Positions 45,690 through 58,729 of a stretch of DNA of 64,000 nucleotides are shown in pieces. Source of the DNA: Caprella mutica (lineage: Eukaryota > Arthropoda > Malacostraca > Amphipoda > Caprellidae); assembly GCA_947561585.1 (NCBI GenBank), contig CANNZV010000255.1, forward strand, positions 124,001-188,000, written 5' to 3'. A model generated the notes under the pieces. The model saw nothing but the letters and a program-made list of their open reading frames with translations, had not been told where the DNA came from and ran no database searches. Position 1 is the stretch's first letter, and every line of letters starts with the position of its first letter. A program made the translations under genes and the position numbers.

Positions 45690-47495
45690 GTTGACGGCAA
45701 TGGAGAAATGATGAGAAATATATCAATTCAATATATTGTTGAATATGAGGAGATTTTTGAGGAATATAAATTTATAGATGTTGTTGAAGTCTTCCTTTCG
45801 ATCATAATAGAGTCCTAGATTCAGTTATTGTTAGCGAAATAACCATCAATATATAAGCTGAACCATAATTTCGGATTATTCGAAGCATTTATCAAAACCA
45901 GTAACTGGACCTCATTATCTAGAGAAGCTGAGTCATAATTTTCTTGTTAAATTGGAAAGTAGTCCGTTAATACTTAATAATTAGAAATGCGGTCTGACAT
46001 TATGATCTTTCAAATTGAGGGGGTGGAACGTTGTTAAATTAGTTTTTTAGTGTTAAATAGAACTAAATTCAAACTGAAGAAAGTCATTCTGAGGATATTA
46101 GGCTTCTAATTTAAATTGCATTGGCGTTCCATTTTTTCTGTTCCGATTTGAAAATTTCAGCGCTAAGATTTTCTTGTGGAGGAACATTAAAAGTCATTAC
46201 TCTGTCTTTGTAACTCATCGTTCAAGTAAATCAAACAAACATTGTGGGGTGTTACAAAGATTCATACTCTCAATGGTGAACCGTGATCAGGGGACTTCAT
46301 TTGAAATTTCTGGGGTAGACAAATTTTTGGAATGAAACCATGGATCTCCCGTGGAATCTATTTTAGTAAGGCTCCCAACGAACTGTTCTTTTTTGGGGGG
46401 AGGAGGGGCGCCTGGGTTTGTAGTTGTTTTCGAGCTTTGCAGTGATTTTAGAATCCATGGCCTAGCGATTTTCTATTTTATAATAATACGATTTAGAGTC
46501 TGATCTCTCACAGATAACTTCGTCTTTCGGCCAGCTATCTGCATCATTGAGAACGTTTTTCAATTTCTTTCAAAAAAGTTGTTATTTTAGGACCTGAGTT
46601 CTTGAAACGTCAAGCATTCAGGGAGTTTATGTTCCTCAAGAGCAGCGACAATTTGACCTATTTGAAAGTACGAGAGGTTTTATACACATTAAAAAGATGT
46701 CTGTCAAATATCAAGTTTCAGTAAACATATATACAAACAATGAATATCTACTTTTTTTATTTTACAAAAAGTAAAGTTTTAACAGAAGCATATATTACTT
46801 TATAGGAGATACAATTTTCTGAGACAACCTACATACATAAACTAATTCAAAACAGAAAACAACAATTTGAAAATTACGAAGCATAATATATCAAGGTATT
46901 AACAGAATAAAAACTGAAATCAAGTTCACGGGTTTAAAATATTCTCAAATATGTTGATGCCAAAATGTTAGGTTTAATTCATTATTTATGGTTTTATATA
47001 CCAATTAAACATTATTACGAATTATGAGCAGAACTAATTATACACTATTTAATAACATTGAACAGGTTTTTTGCTAGCTATTCTATTAGGTTGATTATAT
47101 GTATTATAGTAGCTATAATGTTTTTTTAATGTATTTTAAATTGCAACTTCTCAAATTCATCTTCACATTAATTTATTCAGCCTGTCTTAATATACATAAA
47201 AAAAGTATTTCTGTATTTTACCCTGTTCAGCGTTAGTTAGAAGATAAATTCGAGACTGAATTAATTATATAAAATGTACATAAATTCTGAAGCTTAAACT
47301 TAAATATTCTTATCTGGGAAATCCCTGAAGTCTTTGAGCAAATTAATAAAATATATTAAATTTTTCGACGTTACTCCATCAAAGGAATAGAATACACTTT
47401 TGATATAACTTAATTAAAATACAGAGAAGTTAGTTTGAATGGAAGAGTGAGAGACTATAGACTGAGGAGTTCAGTAAGTTTCTTTAGATAAGTTA
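45690..47495. other. Intergenic, nothing recognised
   Basis: There is a G-rich tract (GGGGGGAGGAGGGGCG) at about 46394. No supported gene. Confidence 0.4.
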
Positions 47496-47499
47496 AATG

Positions 47500-48055
47500 A
47501 GAGTGGGGATATATACAAATATTTATTTGCTATCCATATGTTCAAACTTCATTCAGAAAACCTTTTAACCTTTCCAAATCACTCCTACAACACTAGGTCT
47601 CGTCACTCAGCAGTTTCTTCCTTCCAGAGACTTACAACTTCGCAAAAATATATTAATTTCAATGGTCCATTACTTTGGAATTCAATCCCATCAAATATTC
47701 TAGATATCCAGACTTTGAAATCTTTTAAAATTTTCTATAAACAATTTTTATTAGACCAATTAGGCTAAATCTTTTTCTTTTTAATAATTTCCTTTTAATA
47801 TTTCATCATGTGCCTTTATGTTTGTTTTTCTCAACAATTAGTTTTTTTCGTCAATATGTGTTCTTACGTATTTTTAACTCGCCAAGCGATAATTAGTATT
47901 GGATCATATATTTTTGAATTCTGCCTGAAAAGGAAAACCTTCGTATAGGCTTGAATTAAATAAAATTATTTAAAATGTACACTGTATTAAGTAATAACTG
48001 TTAAATTGTTCTGAATTTTATTTCAATAAAGAAATTTCAATTTCAATTTCGAAGT
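47500..48055 (+). mobile_element. 5'-truncated LINE, 3' end
   Basis: The fragment holds the last codons of a reverse-transcriptase ORF2, a 3' UTR of about 250 bp and a short simple-sequence tail (AATTTC repeats after AATAAAG at 48027-48052). Truncation at the 5' side and a repeated tail are typical of CR1/Jockey-clade non-LTR elements. The 5' junction is placed only approximately. Confidence 0.8.
47538..47768 (+). pseudogene. LINE ORF2 C-terminal fragment
   Basis: The frame contains HSYNTRSRHS, then a lysine-containing TTSQKYINFNGPLLWNSIPS and LKSFKIFYKQFLLDQLG before the stop. The pattern H.YNTR...(20-30).....GP.LWN.IP......SFK...K..LL is the conserved C-terminal region after the reverse transcriptase domain of many animal LINEs. 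No catalytic reverse-transcriptase motif is present because the upstream part is absent. Confidence 0.85.
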
Positions 48056-48059
48056 AAGT

Positions 48060-48875
48060 GAATATATGAACATATGTAAGGATTGCCTCAAGTGTTTTAT
48101 TTCTGAACTAAATACGGCACAAATGGATAAAAAACGATTTATATATTAAGATCATCAAATTAATTGATTAATTTATTATACAACAACTCTGAGTTTCCCT
48201 ATTATTTCTAATCTAACTAACTTTCTGCCCTTTTGATGAAACTGTTAATCCTAATAACCTAGCTGCTGGCCGATGAACACCGGTCCTCAACAAAAAGAAT
48301 CTAATTTAAAACCATTTGGAAGGTTTTTCATTAAGAGAATTTATTCAATTATATTAAGAGTAAAAGCAGACCCAGCTTAAAGAAGATACTGCTTTTATGT
48401 CAGGACGACTTAAAGCGGAGTTCACCCCGAGCTTACTTACATCAGTTATACCGCAAAATTATTTTGGAACAATTTTATTTACATTGAAAGAACCATACAA
48501 ATATGGTACATAGTGTTAGTACTCAATGAAAAAGTTCTTTGATTTTAGTTAATATAAAACGAAAAAATTGGAGTGACAATGAAAAGCTTAAAGCGGGTTG
48601 TCCCGCGCTATAAGTTCAATTTCCACGTTAATCTTATGTAATATTTTTAACTTTTGATATTATATAGGAGTTCTTTCTAGTAATTAGATGCACGAGTGTG
48701 TCACCATGATAAGTTGACTGTAACTCTTATAGCAGCTAAGTTAGACTATAATTTGCCCCTCACTAAGCTTCGTTCCGTGCCAAAATCCCTCGCAAACAAT
48801 AATTCCTAAGTACTAGTTGTTTCCCATTTTTGTTTATTAATTTTATTTCAAATGGAAAATTAATATTACCAGAGG
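48060..48875. other. Intergenic with two hairpin-like GC blocks
   Basis: 48408-48436 (CTTAAAGCGGAGTTCACCCC) and 48588-48616 (CTTAAAGCGGGTTGTCCCGC) are related, each partly self-complementary. They may be orphan transposon ends. Confidence 0.35.
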
Positions 48876-48879
48876 AAGG

Positions 48880-48990
48880 TTATTTATGAAGAAAATATAT
48901 CGAAATTTATATGAAGAAAATATTGATGAGAGTTTTAGTGAGTACTGGTGCTGCCGCGCCAGTGGATTAAGTTAGTGAGCAAACTTTTGA
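48880..48990 (+). repeat. Diverged repeat, copy B (pair at 2.55 kb)
   Basis: The segment encodes a frame with LYEENIDESFSEYWCCRASG and stops soon after. Copy A at 2548-2680 has the corresponding YEE...ESFNEG...ASG elements. The GAGAGTTTTAGTGAG and GGGCTAGGT blocks match at DNA level. Confidence 0.35.
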
Positions 48991-48994
48991 GGGC

Positions 48995-50505
48995 TAGGTA
49001 AGGATGATTAAAGTAATATTTTTGGTTAGTGTTCAACTCCTAATTTGTACCACCACAGAACAACTTTTATCTTCTGTAGATAAAGGACGTCGCAATACCA
49101 GTGTGGTTCATAGAGAAAGTTATTCTTTGCTGGGAGCGCATTGAAATGACATTGTACTTCTTTGGAGATTTTAAAAAAGAAGGAAGATCTAGATTTCATG
49201 ATCTCTTTGTTACGGTTTGTCGATAACCTCGTTTCGTTTACAAATGTTTTGCAATCCAAAGTTGAAATATGTTCTGCGTGCTTCTCAATCTTAAAAGCAC
49301 GAGGTCGAGCTCAGCTGTTGAGATGAATAAGTTAGATTTTCAATTACCATTGTAGAGATGCGGGCTGATTCTTGGGTTCAGGCAACTACACCGGTTGGCA
49401 TTTGTGTAAACAATTTAGTGTAAATACAATATAGTGGATAGTCTGAGTTGAATATTCACTTGCATATGAAAAATAAAACGGTGAATTACCATTTGAGTTC
49501 TTATACATACACTATTGATGAGCTAAATTTTATAGATATCATCTTTTATTGTGAAATAGGGGAGTAGATTCGTCTAGAGATGAAATATTCGTGATGATGC
49601 GAACAATCTTTTCCTGAAGTAAATACAATCTATCAATGTGTTTGGCAGCAGCAGAGACAAAATCAAAATTAAGATAAATTTGATTGGGATATACGAAAGA
49701 ATAATAATGATAGTTCATATTGCTCTCCATTACCATTAACATTCAAACCAGGCACCTTGAAGATTGATCGAATTCCAGTCATCAATTTCATGATCAATGA
49801 ATGATAATTGAAGCACATCGCATGTTCAGAAGACTTTACATTGACAACAGACATGACAGAACTCAAATGGGGAGAATCTCAGACCCTGTCACCGAACATA
49901 CTGTAGATGCTCATAAATATTCAGTACATTAAGTCAATTGGAGCATCTTTATGAGTTGAATGTATTATTAGTACGAATTCGTTCCAATTTTCTCTTTATT
50001 ATACGAAAATAATTTTATTACAAATTTAGCAATAATTATGATGAAATAATTAGTTTATCATGCAATACTTACCTCACTTTATCTCACTATTCCAAGCTTA
50101 TTCTTGGAATCGAATCATATCCTGTCTTCACACTTTTCAACGACTTTAACACGAATGTTTTCGAAAAAAATTCGACAGTTCAGAAACTCATTTCAGCATT
50201 TTGTGTCTTTATCACCAGCCATCAAAATAATTTTTAAAAAATTTCCAAATCCTATCTCTACATTTTTTTTTAAAAAGGGAGGAATAAAAAAATCGGTTTT
50301 ATCAACTATTAACTGCATGATGAAGAGTGCACACGATTTCTTTCGATTTTTCGGAATTTAGAATATTTTGAAATCTGTTTTATTTTACCATGCACCATAA
50401 TTTGAGATTTTTCCCCTTTTTCACTTGAATTTCTTCCGATATTTGAATATGTTTCATGGACCAAAGAATTGTTTCCTCTCCGTTAGAAAAGACATTGCAG
50501 TCCTG
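48995..50505. other. Intergenic, nothing recognised
   Basis: Frames at 49026-49259 (minus) and 50104-50361 (plus) have no recognisable motif. Confidence 0.35.
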
Positions 50506-50509
50506 AACT

Positions 50510-50700
50510 GCGTCATAATATTATCATAAGAGTCACTGACCATAATGATATCACGACTGAGAACATTACAATGATGGCGTGACGTCATAATATTAGCATA
50601 AGAATCACTGAACTTATCGATATCACGACTGAGAACATTACAATGATGACTTGACGTCATAATTAGCATAGGAGTCACTGATCATATCGATATCATGACT
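50510..50700. repeat. 72-bp tandem repeat with CRE palindromes
   Basis: About 2.5 units share GATATCACGACTGAGAACAT and ATTACAATGATG. The palindrome TGACGTCA, the consensus cyclic-AMP response element, occurs at 50580-50587 and 50652-50659, once per unit junction. Confidence 0.8.
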
Positions 50701-50704
50701 TTCT

Positions 50705-51440
50705 TTAGTTTATTTTTATATAGTGGAGGAATTTTCCTGGTTCAACATTGGGAATCTACATAAATAATATTTTTTTATACCTACGAAAATATCAAACTGT
50801 TATTATTTTTTTAAAAGTTGGGTTATTTAGGTTCTACTGACTAAGAAGTAAACAATACATATCGATGGCTCGATAACCTCGCTAAATGTGTCAATAAAAT
50901 AACCAAATTTAATGATACAATAATTAAAAAAAATTGTTATAGGTACAAATATATTTGTTTTCAGAATTTTTTAAATATGACAAAGTTAATGCAAATGTTT
51001 ATTATAATAATTGAAAACAAATCAAATAATCCAAAGGAATTTTCTGTCTAAATATTCACTCCGAATCTCCTTCTCCAAATCGCTCAAAAAAGATTTTGTC
51101 CAATAACTCCCAAATTAATTTAAAGACAAGAAACAAAAAGGAACCTTAAACAACTTTCTCAAATTTCTTAATTCAAAGTTTTAAAGAGTCTTCAATTTAT
51201 TTGATGTAAAGTTATTTTCAAAAGTAGATATTTGGTGACGGGTGCTTGGTAAAAGTTGAAAAATACGGATTTCCAATAGGAAGTGCGAAAGATCTTTGGT
51301 AATTTCATACTAAGAGAGTGCAAATTAGATTTTACCTCATAACTTTAAACTACCTCAGTTATTCGATAACGTGTTAAATGTGTCAGAGAAGACAGTTGTA
51401 GTTATTTTGTCGAAGTACCTTCAAGTACTTTGTAAATTAG
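50705..51440. other. Intergenic, nothing recognised
   Basis: No supported feature. Confidence 0.4.
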
Positions 51441-51444
51441 TGAG

Positions 51445-51672
51445 ATATGGATAGACGGTAGAGATATATACTAAGGAGAGGATTGCTAGTGATATGAGGA
51501 TAGATTGTAAAGTAAGGATAAAGTAAGGTAAAGATTGGTATTAAGGTAAGGATTTGTAGTGAGGAAAGTATTGGTAATAAGGTAATGCTGTTAATGTGGT
51601 AAGGATTTTAGTAGTAAGGTAAGAATTGGTAAAAAGGGAAGGATTGGTATTAAAGTAAGGATTGATACGAAG
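51445..51672. repeat. ~20-bp GTAAGGATTGGTA tandem repeat
   Basis: About ten irregular units of the TAAGGTAAGGATTGGTATT type lie between 51500 and 51672. Confidence 0.7.
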
Positions 51673-51774
51673 AACCAGAATATAAGATCATTTAATTTTA
51701 CTAAGGGATTATGATTTCATAATTTTGTTTCAGTGCTGTAACTTTTGTGCATTTTTTTTACTTTTCTTTTAGAC

Positions 51775-51940
51775 AAATTTGTGTTTTGGTAAATGCTCAC
51801 TTTAGCGAATCTGTTTTCTTCAAATTTTGGTTTCATCTAATTCGTATTCGGAGAATCTGCTTCGTTGAATTATGGTTCAGCAATTAGTTTTCAGTGAATT
51901 TGGTGTTGCCGAATGATTTTTCGACAAATACACCTGATAC
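51775..51940. repeat. Orphan sub-repeat arm (GAATCTGNTTCGTTGAATT units)
   Basis: Units with TTAGCGAATCTG, TCGGAGAATCTGCTTCG and GCCGAATGATTTTTCG recur about every 17-19 bp. A similar short block is at about 22630. This is the MULE-arm style again with its own unit sequence. Confidence 0.45.
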
Positions 51941-51944
51941 CATA

Positions 51945-52530
51945 TATATTTGATGCAGTAAATATGCTATTAATAATCACCTTTTAAAGTAATCATTTGC
52001 ATTATAAAGGTGCTGGTGCCTATGCAAAAGGTGATTATTCTTGCTTGAATGTTCCGTTGAGATTTTACTCCAAAATTAGTTTCTCGATATGCTCATTGCT
52101 CAATGCTCATTAGTGCCAAACATTGAACTCCATTCCAAAAGTGAGATAATTAAATACAGAGTAGAAATGTTATTAATTGTTTTGAGATTACATATTTTAG
52201 TAGCAGGGAAACTTTGACAGGATTTGCATTAATTTCTATAATTTTTAGTTTCTGTGTTCTAGAAAGCATAATGTGTTGTGTTGTAAATAATTAAAAACTT
52301 CATGCTAAATAGAAATGAAGTAAAACACCAAGAGAAAAAATTATATGAAAATCTGAGTGTATATTTAAATATTAAGAAAAATCTTTAATACATATGAATT
52401 TATATACATACTACTATATTGTAATACATGCAATCCTTTGGATATTTAAAGTCATGCATGTTTCTTTCAATCTGAATATCTATCAGTAATTTTAAATAAA
52501 ATTGAAGTGTGCACATACATTCTGACACGA
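51945..52530. other. Intergenic with a 13-bp inverted repeat
   Basis: AATAATCACCTTTT (about 51972) and AAAAGGTGATTATT (about 52027) are perfect inverses flanking a region of about 40 bp. Confidence 0.45.
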
Positions 52531-52534
52531 TTAG

Positions 52535-52747
52535 TTGATTGACGCCTATCTGTTCGCAGAGAAGAAATCAGTCCTTATATTCAAGAGAAGAAGAAACAAG
52601 ACACCGACTGATGGCTCTATGAATCACAAGGTAGAAGAGAAGTCATTCGAACTACAGAAGATTCTCTTCGAACTTGACTGCACGCTGAAAAATAACCTGA
52701 GAATCTTTCGAAATAACTTGACAAACCCTGTCAAGACAACAAATTGA
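52535..52747 (+). pseudogene. Coding-like segment, paralog of 36.9 kb
   Basis: The open frame reads LFAEKKSVLIFKRRRNKTP, then TDGSMNHKVEEKSFELQ, then LFELDCTLKNNLRIFRNNL, and stops at 52747. It aligns end to end with the second half of the broken frame at 36816-37124. It has no ATG at its start and may be an exon or a relic. Composition is richer in G and C than the flanks. The function is unknown. Confidence 0.45.
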
Positions 52748-52749
52748 TT

Positions 52750-53645
52750 ACTATTGTCTTCAGGAGAAAATTAGGTCAATTAGAACCATATTTCCGTAAA
52801 TTTAATAGGAGAATAATATTTGGAGAAATAGTACAAAATTAAAACATACCTCACAAACTGATAATTTACTAATACTCTGAAACCAATTTGAGATAGATAT
52901 AAGGATGTTTGAAAAACTTATTATACATGCAGGCTCTAGACTAAATTGTCTGAATGATTGCAACTTACTCATTGATTTAATAATTTCAGAGTCGCTGTCG
53001 TGAGATGTCAACATAAATTTTATAGTCTTCTAGAATTTAGATCTAGAAACAGAAGAAAATTCTTGTAGTTTTCAAATATTCCAAAAAAAATTTCAGAGTA
53101 GTAACATCCTAGTTCTTTTGGATAACTTTAAATTTAATGAGAGTTTCGAAAGCTTTTGAAATATCACCAACTTTATCACACCATCAGTGCACCAAATTGA
53201 GGAAACTAAATAACACCTAGTATTAATATTTTATCGATAAATAATATAAATGACTTCAAAAACTATTATTTACTTCATTATAACTAACATCAAATGAGAT
53301 TCTGAAATGATAACTTCAAATGCTCTGGAGCTGCGTGTGAAAATATACCTTCGAATGGAACTAAGGAAAAGGAGGGGTAAATTTCCTCATCCAAAAAACT
53401 AATGAGGTATTCTAATGATCTTCGATTTGCAATCTATAGTAAACTCATTTTATAATTAATAAGCTTATCCTTTGATAGATTTATTCATGCGAAACTATTT
53501 ATTTATTATCATCTTTGATATATTATACTTTTCATGAGCTGTTTTGAGCGAAAAAAGTCATTTACGTGTAGGTGGTTGTCTATAATTAATACTTATATTA
53601 TCCAGTATAGAAAACATTTTTCCCCTGTCTAGACTCACCTTAATA
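52750..53645. other. Intergenic, nothing recognised
   Basis: No supported feature. Confidence 0.4.
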
Positions 53646-53649
53646 GGGG

Positions 53650-54588
53650 AGATTACAGGAAAGTTCACCGCCATTAATTCAGCACCGGAAAGTTCTCGCA
53701 CTCAATTCTCGCATGGAAAGTTCACCGCAACTCAATTCACCGCATATATGTAAATACCAATTTAAGTTATGTTTTTTATATTTCTTTTTCTTTAACGTTA
53801 ATAAAAGGATTGACAACTGGATACATGTATTAATTATAATAGGTAGAAAAAATAATCAAATAAATTTTACATTACGTGTAAAAAAAAGTCTATTCCTCGT
53901 ACATATTCTAAGACATCGAAATTTTCATCGTAGGCTAACATTATAGGCTTTGTAAACGAGCAGCAGTTTGAGTGTAGACCTTCCTTCCTTTGGTAAGCAT
54001 TTCACCAGCAAATAATTGTTAAATTGTGATTTCGGTTAGGTTTTTCTCTTGCTGGGTGCAGTCCAAAAACTTGCATATATATTGGTTTTTGGTATAATTT
54101 CTTTAACAAGAATATATGCATTCCACATTTCTATAGAATATTTGAGAGAGCTGTGATGTTCTCTTCTGTCTCCAGCCTCTGAAAGAAATGTACCTCGCAC
54201 ACATAATATAACCAAATACTACATAGAAAAAAATTAATGACGAAACAACAATCGTTACTTAATTTCTATTATTTCATATATTCAGTAATATTATATTATC
54301 TCAAATATTCAGTAATATTATATTATTTCAATACTTCCAGTAATATTATATAATCTTAATTTCATATTTTCAGTAATATTCATTTAATATTCCCTTAAAA
54401 TACCTGTATGTTTAACGTAAATCATGTCTATTTAGTTTTTTATTATTGTTATAATTTTTCAAATCATTATTACATTATGAATTAAATTGTATTTGCGGTG
54501 AATTGAGTTGCGGTGAACTTTCCATGCGGTAAATTGAGTGCGGTGAACTTTTCGGCGGGAATTGAGGGCGAGGAACTTACCGCACACC
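53650..54588 (-). mobile_element. MULE element 2, inverted relative to element 1
   Basis: The left arm (53650-53745) begins GATTACAGGAAAGTTCACCG and continues with alternating CTCAATTCACCGC and GGAAAGTTC units. The right arm (54490-54588) is its inverse. The reverse complement of the interior matches element 1 throughout: the GAATATTACTGA tandem (54250-54400), the TAGTATTTGGTTATATT start of the transposase remnant, and the TTGATTATTTTTTCTA tail. Transposase-side deletions make it about 140 bp shorter. Confidence 0.82.
53940..54225 (-). pseudogene. Degraded MULE transposase remnant
   Basis: On the minus strand, sequence corresponding to the element 1 remnant is recognisable: the GTGTGCGAGGTACATTTC start, ATGTGGAATGCATATATTCT for the MWN.Y motif, and CAAGTTTTTGGACTGCACCC near the end. 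The NN.VEGW region is deleted and the frame is broken, so nothing functional is encoded. Confidence 0.6.
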
Positions 54589-54589
54589 A

Positions 54590-56725
54590 ATGGGAAAGGC
54601 CATGCCTTCCCTCCCCCCACTCCCCCCACTCCCTTTAAACCCCAACCAGACAGCTAATCCAGCTTTTAGTGAAATACTGGATATTTTTCCGCATATAGTA
54701 ATGCAATAATTAATTGTATGATTAAAAGACTATTCGTATTTATTTTATCACATTTTTTTAATTTAAGAAGCCCGATAATTATTACATATAAGGGCAGCAA
54801 TAGTCCAGGTGGAATTTTCTTTGGGATATAATTAATTCGGTCACGACCTGGCACTATCTACAGAATATCAGTGATATTTCTTTCATCATTTGTTGAGATA
54901 TAATAGCTAAATCTCTCCTGAAATCTATTTCAATACGATTGACTATTTCATACCTACATATATGCTGTAAATGTATAATCGAATGTTATTATTTTTTCAA
55001 ACTTATTTCCCGTAAAAATGTGATGGATCTCAAATTGAAAAATATTAATTCACCTTCAAATGAATATTTACTCAACCATAATTATTAGTCCTATTCATTT
55101 AATTCCATTAGTGCTGCATTTATCTCAGATCGTATAAGTCGTAACGTAAGCTGTAAATTTTGTTGACATGAGCGTTCAAGTGAGCTGAAGAATATAATCT
55201 ACTAACAGAGAAATTTACAAATTGCCGAACTGTTTAGACAAAATAAGATTCAAGTATTTGTATATATTAAAATCTGTTCACACGTTAATTTTTTTTAAAA
55301 AAACCTCTCGAAAGCTTATTTCGCTAATAATGAGAAGGGATTATTCAGACTGTATATGAATATTAACAATAAAAGTATTATCATTAGGAAAGTAAATATT
55401 ACATTGCTAATTGATGTTCAACTCATTTCTCATATGTTAACAAAACTCTTTCTTGAATGCATTTATTCATCCTAAAGATGATAGGTATATATTCCCATAA
55501 CATATCACTCCAAATTCAATCTCCAGGCTAACAATGGCACACAGTAACGAGTAGCTTATGGATCATTGTAGGACTCATCCAAAGGAGTTAATTTAGGTTC
55601 AGATGCGCATCCTTGAGCTCCAATAAGGGTTCTCGCTAATAAAGGGATCACATGTCAAATTAAGGCATATAATATCGAAAACAGGCGATCAGATACGATT
55701 CATGAGTGTAGGATGAAACGACGGATTAAGTCAAATAATCTGTTAGTTGCTTGAATCCTTGTGATATGAACAGTTTAACGAAGGATTCTTTTTCGTCATC
55801 TAGTGGGCAATTTGTCAAAAAAGAGAACAATAAATATATAGTTTCACATTCGCATACTTTGATCATTCGTGTTATTTATCATACTATTAGATTCCAGTAA
55901 TAGGCAAATAATATTTTCTTTAAAGTAGGTGCATAAAAATTCTTCCACCTCATATAACGTTCAAGAGAAGAACGATTTTAAAAATACATAAATACATTTA
56001 TGAAGAAATGTGATTCACATTCATGGATTAATCTGCAACTGACTTAATTATAGAAGTCTAAGCTAAGCCTGGTCTTCAAACAAACAGTTTCTGAATAGCT
56101 CCATTCTATTCAGTGACGAATTGAAGTCAGCTCCTTACAGTGAGGCTTATTCTCAACCTATGTAGATTTCTATAATTCACTAGTGTCATTTGTTCTCCGC
56201 AACGTTAATTCTTAGTTAGCTGAATTAACTAAAGCAATTGCTAGAAATTACTAGCAGTTCTCCCTCCATAGCTACAAATAGTTGATTTTAGAAAAAAGTT
56301 AGAATTGAGGTTTCGATTGAATGATATTGCTACCTACTCGAGAGGATGGTGATGCTTGAGTGAAACCTTATATAGATATATACATATATATATTTGGTGG
56401 TCGAAATACACTTTACGAACTGTAGCCACCATCATTTAATCGTTCAATTATAATAACAAATTAAATAAATTAACTAATTTCTTATGTATATAATGTGTAT
56501 TCATAATACCAACTGCAAGCAGATATTGTTATAGAATTAAATTTTTATTCATTATGGAGAGGAGATTGGTTATTTCTGAATGGCTTTGCTTCAATCGTTC
56601 ATGAAGAATAAACCACAATAAAATATTTGCGATGTGAAGTTAAAGGACAATGCGCAGGAGGTAAATATAAAAGAAGAAAAAAAAGGCAGTAGAAATCTAC
56701 CATTCTCATCTGTTTGATGCCGGAC
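54590..56725. other. Intergenic, nothing firm
   Basis: There is a C-rich tract (CCCTCCCCCCACTCCCCCCA) at about 54610. 55540-55740 is GC-richer but has no gene signal. Confidence 0.35.
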
Positions 56726-57029
56726 GCAACTATACCTTTTCCAATTGAAGTTCCTCCAAATGAAATAACATTTCATCAAAGTGAAATATAATTTCATCAA
56801 AGTGAAATATAACTTCATCAAAGTGAAATAACATTTCATCAAAGTGAAATATAACTTCATCAAAGTGAAAAAACATTTCATCAAAGTGAAATAACAATTC
56901 CTCCAAGTGAACTATCAATTCCTCCAAATGAAATAGCGTTTCCTCCAAATGAAATATCATTTCAGCAGAATAAAAATCGAATCAATACGCAGTCAATTAA
57001 AATTATTACGTGAAATATTACATGAAATT

Positions 57030-57325
57030 TAACATATTTATTTACATGCAATTTATTTACATGAAATTTATTTACATGAAATTTATTTACATGAAATTTA
57101 TTTACATGAAATTTATTTACATGAAATTTATTCACATGAAATTTATTCACATGAAATTTATTCACATGAAATTTATTCACATGAAATTTATTTACATGAA
57201 ATTTATTCACATGAAATTTATTTACATGAAATTTATTCACATGAAATTTATTTACATGAAATTTATTCACTTGAAATTTATTTACATGAAATTTATTTAC
57301 ATAAAAAAATATATATAAAATTTGT
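57030..57325. repeat. 15-bp tandem array in the left arm
   Basis: About 18 copies of ACATGAAATTTATTT alternate with ACATGAAATTTATTC. The array stays open in both strands because 15 is divisible by three. Confidence 0.95.
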
Positions 57326-57721
57326 TTACATGAAAAAAATTCACATATAATTGTTACATAATTTTTCATTATTTTTTTTAGTAATTAATTATTTAAATTT
57401 ATTTTTGATACATTTTTCATATATTTTATTTATTATTATTTGCATATTTTTTCTTTTACTATTAATAAGCCGCTAAAATTAATGCGGTAGTATATAAGTA
57501 AACTTGAAAAATATGTAAAATTAAATATATATAAAAAAATATTATGTAGTTAATTGATGCAAAGAAGACTAAATGAAATTAAATTCATGTAAATAAATTC
57601 ATGTTAATAAATTTCATGTAAATAAATTTCATGCAAATAAATTTCATGCAAATAAATTTCATGCAAATAAATTTCATGTAAATAAATTTCATGCAAATAA
57701 ATTTCATGTAAATAGATTTAT

Positions 57722-58729
57722 GGTGACTGGTATATTCCACCTCGGTATTTTCCACCCCGGTATATTGCATCATAGGTATATTCCACCCCGGTATATTCCA
57801 CCCCAGTATATTCCACCCTAGGTATATTCCACCCCGGTAAATTCCACCCCACTACACGGGTTAGGTTTGTTTAGTTATTAACTTATTAATATTAGTCATT
57901 CATTAATATTATATGTAATGCTAGGTAACTTGCATTTTCACTGTATCAAATTATACATTTTGCTGGCTAATCACAAAAATTAAATTTTTCACTACACATG
58001 TGACAGAACAGCAGAAAGAAAGGTTGTTTGAACGCATTTATCAGTTGAGGTATTTAGATTTTCAATCTCAAGCAGATTTTTTACACTATCGCCAACACAA
58101 CAGCGATATTAATTGTAATATGATGTCATATAGTATTTATTGTTTATTTATTTCATTTGGAATGTTAACTTCTTGTAAAAGTTGTGGTTTTTGACCGAAG
58201 GCTTTTTTACATGTTTTTTTAACCAGGATTTTTTTGATGGGGAAGGGGGGTTATTGCACAGGGTTTCGAGACTGAGAAGTAATTGTCTTTTTTCACAATG
58301 AGAGATTTTGATCACGGGGAATTTAGTCTTAGAATCCAAAACAGTAACTTATTAGCAAAGAGCGAAAACACTGAGTGTGTTGTCTCTGCCAGTCGACCCT
58401 TTCCACACCTTATCCAACCATTGTTGTGGGAGCACATGTGCAGTTTCATGGTAAAAAGGTATTAATATTAACTTTTTCAACACGTATACTTTGAAAAAAA
58501 CTACCATATTTAGAATATTTGTAATTTTATTATTAAATATTGTCTAAATGTCTCAGGATATCGTCTGAGTTATTTTTCATTGGTACGAATTATTTAACAA
58601 ATGGCCATCAAAAAGTAAAATCTTTAGACTTTTATTGTCACCCAAATGAGCATTGTCAGAGGGTGTGGAATATACCTGGGGTGGAATTTACAGGGGTTGA
58701 ATATAGCGGGGTGGAATATACCTAGAACC
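57722..58729. mobile_element. 1.0-kb element inserted in the foldback arm
   Basis: Inverted arms of GGTATATTCCACCCC units (57722-57860: about eight units; 58659-58729: about four, inverted) begin GGTGACTGG and GGTTCTAGG. Flanking 9-mers TAGATTTAT and AAAATTTAT match at 7 of 9 positions, compatible with a decayed MULE-type duplication. The interior has short coding-like fragments, such as EQQKERLFERIYQLRYLD at 58006 and LLAKSENTECVVSASRPFPH at 58345. I do not recognise either, and they lie in broken frames. Confidence 0.7.

Noticed and set aside
57010..57369. Repeat proteins (HVNKF and IYMKF repeats) on both strands
   Set aside because: They are simple translations of a 15-bp tandem array that is open in several frames. 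No gene context is present.
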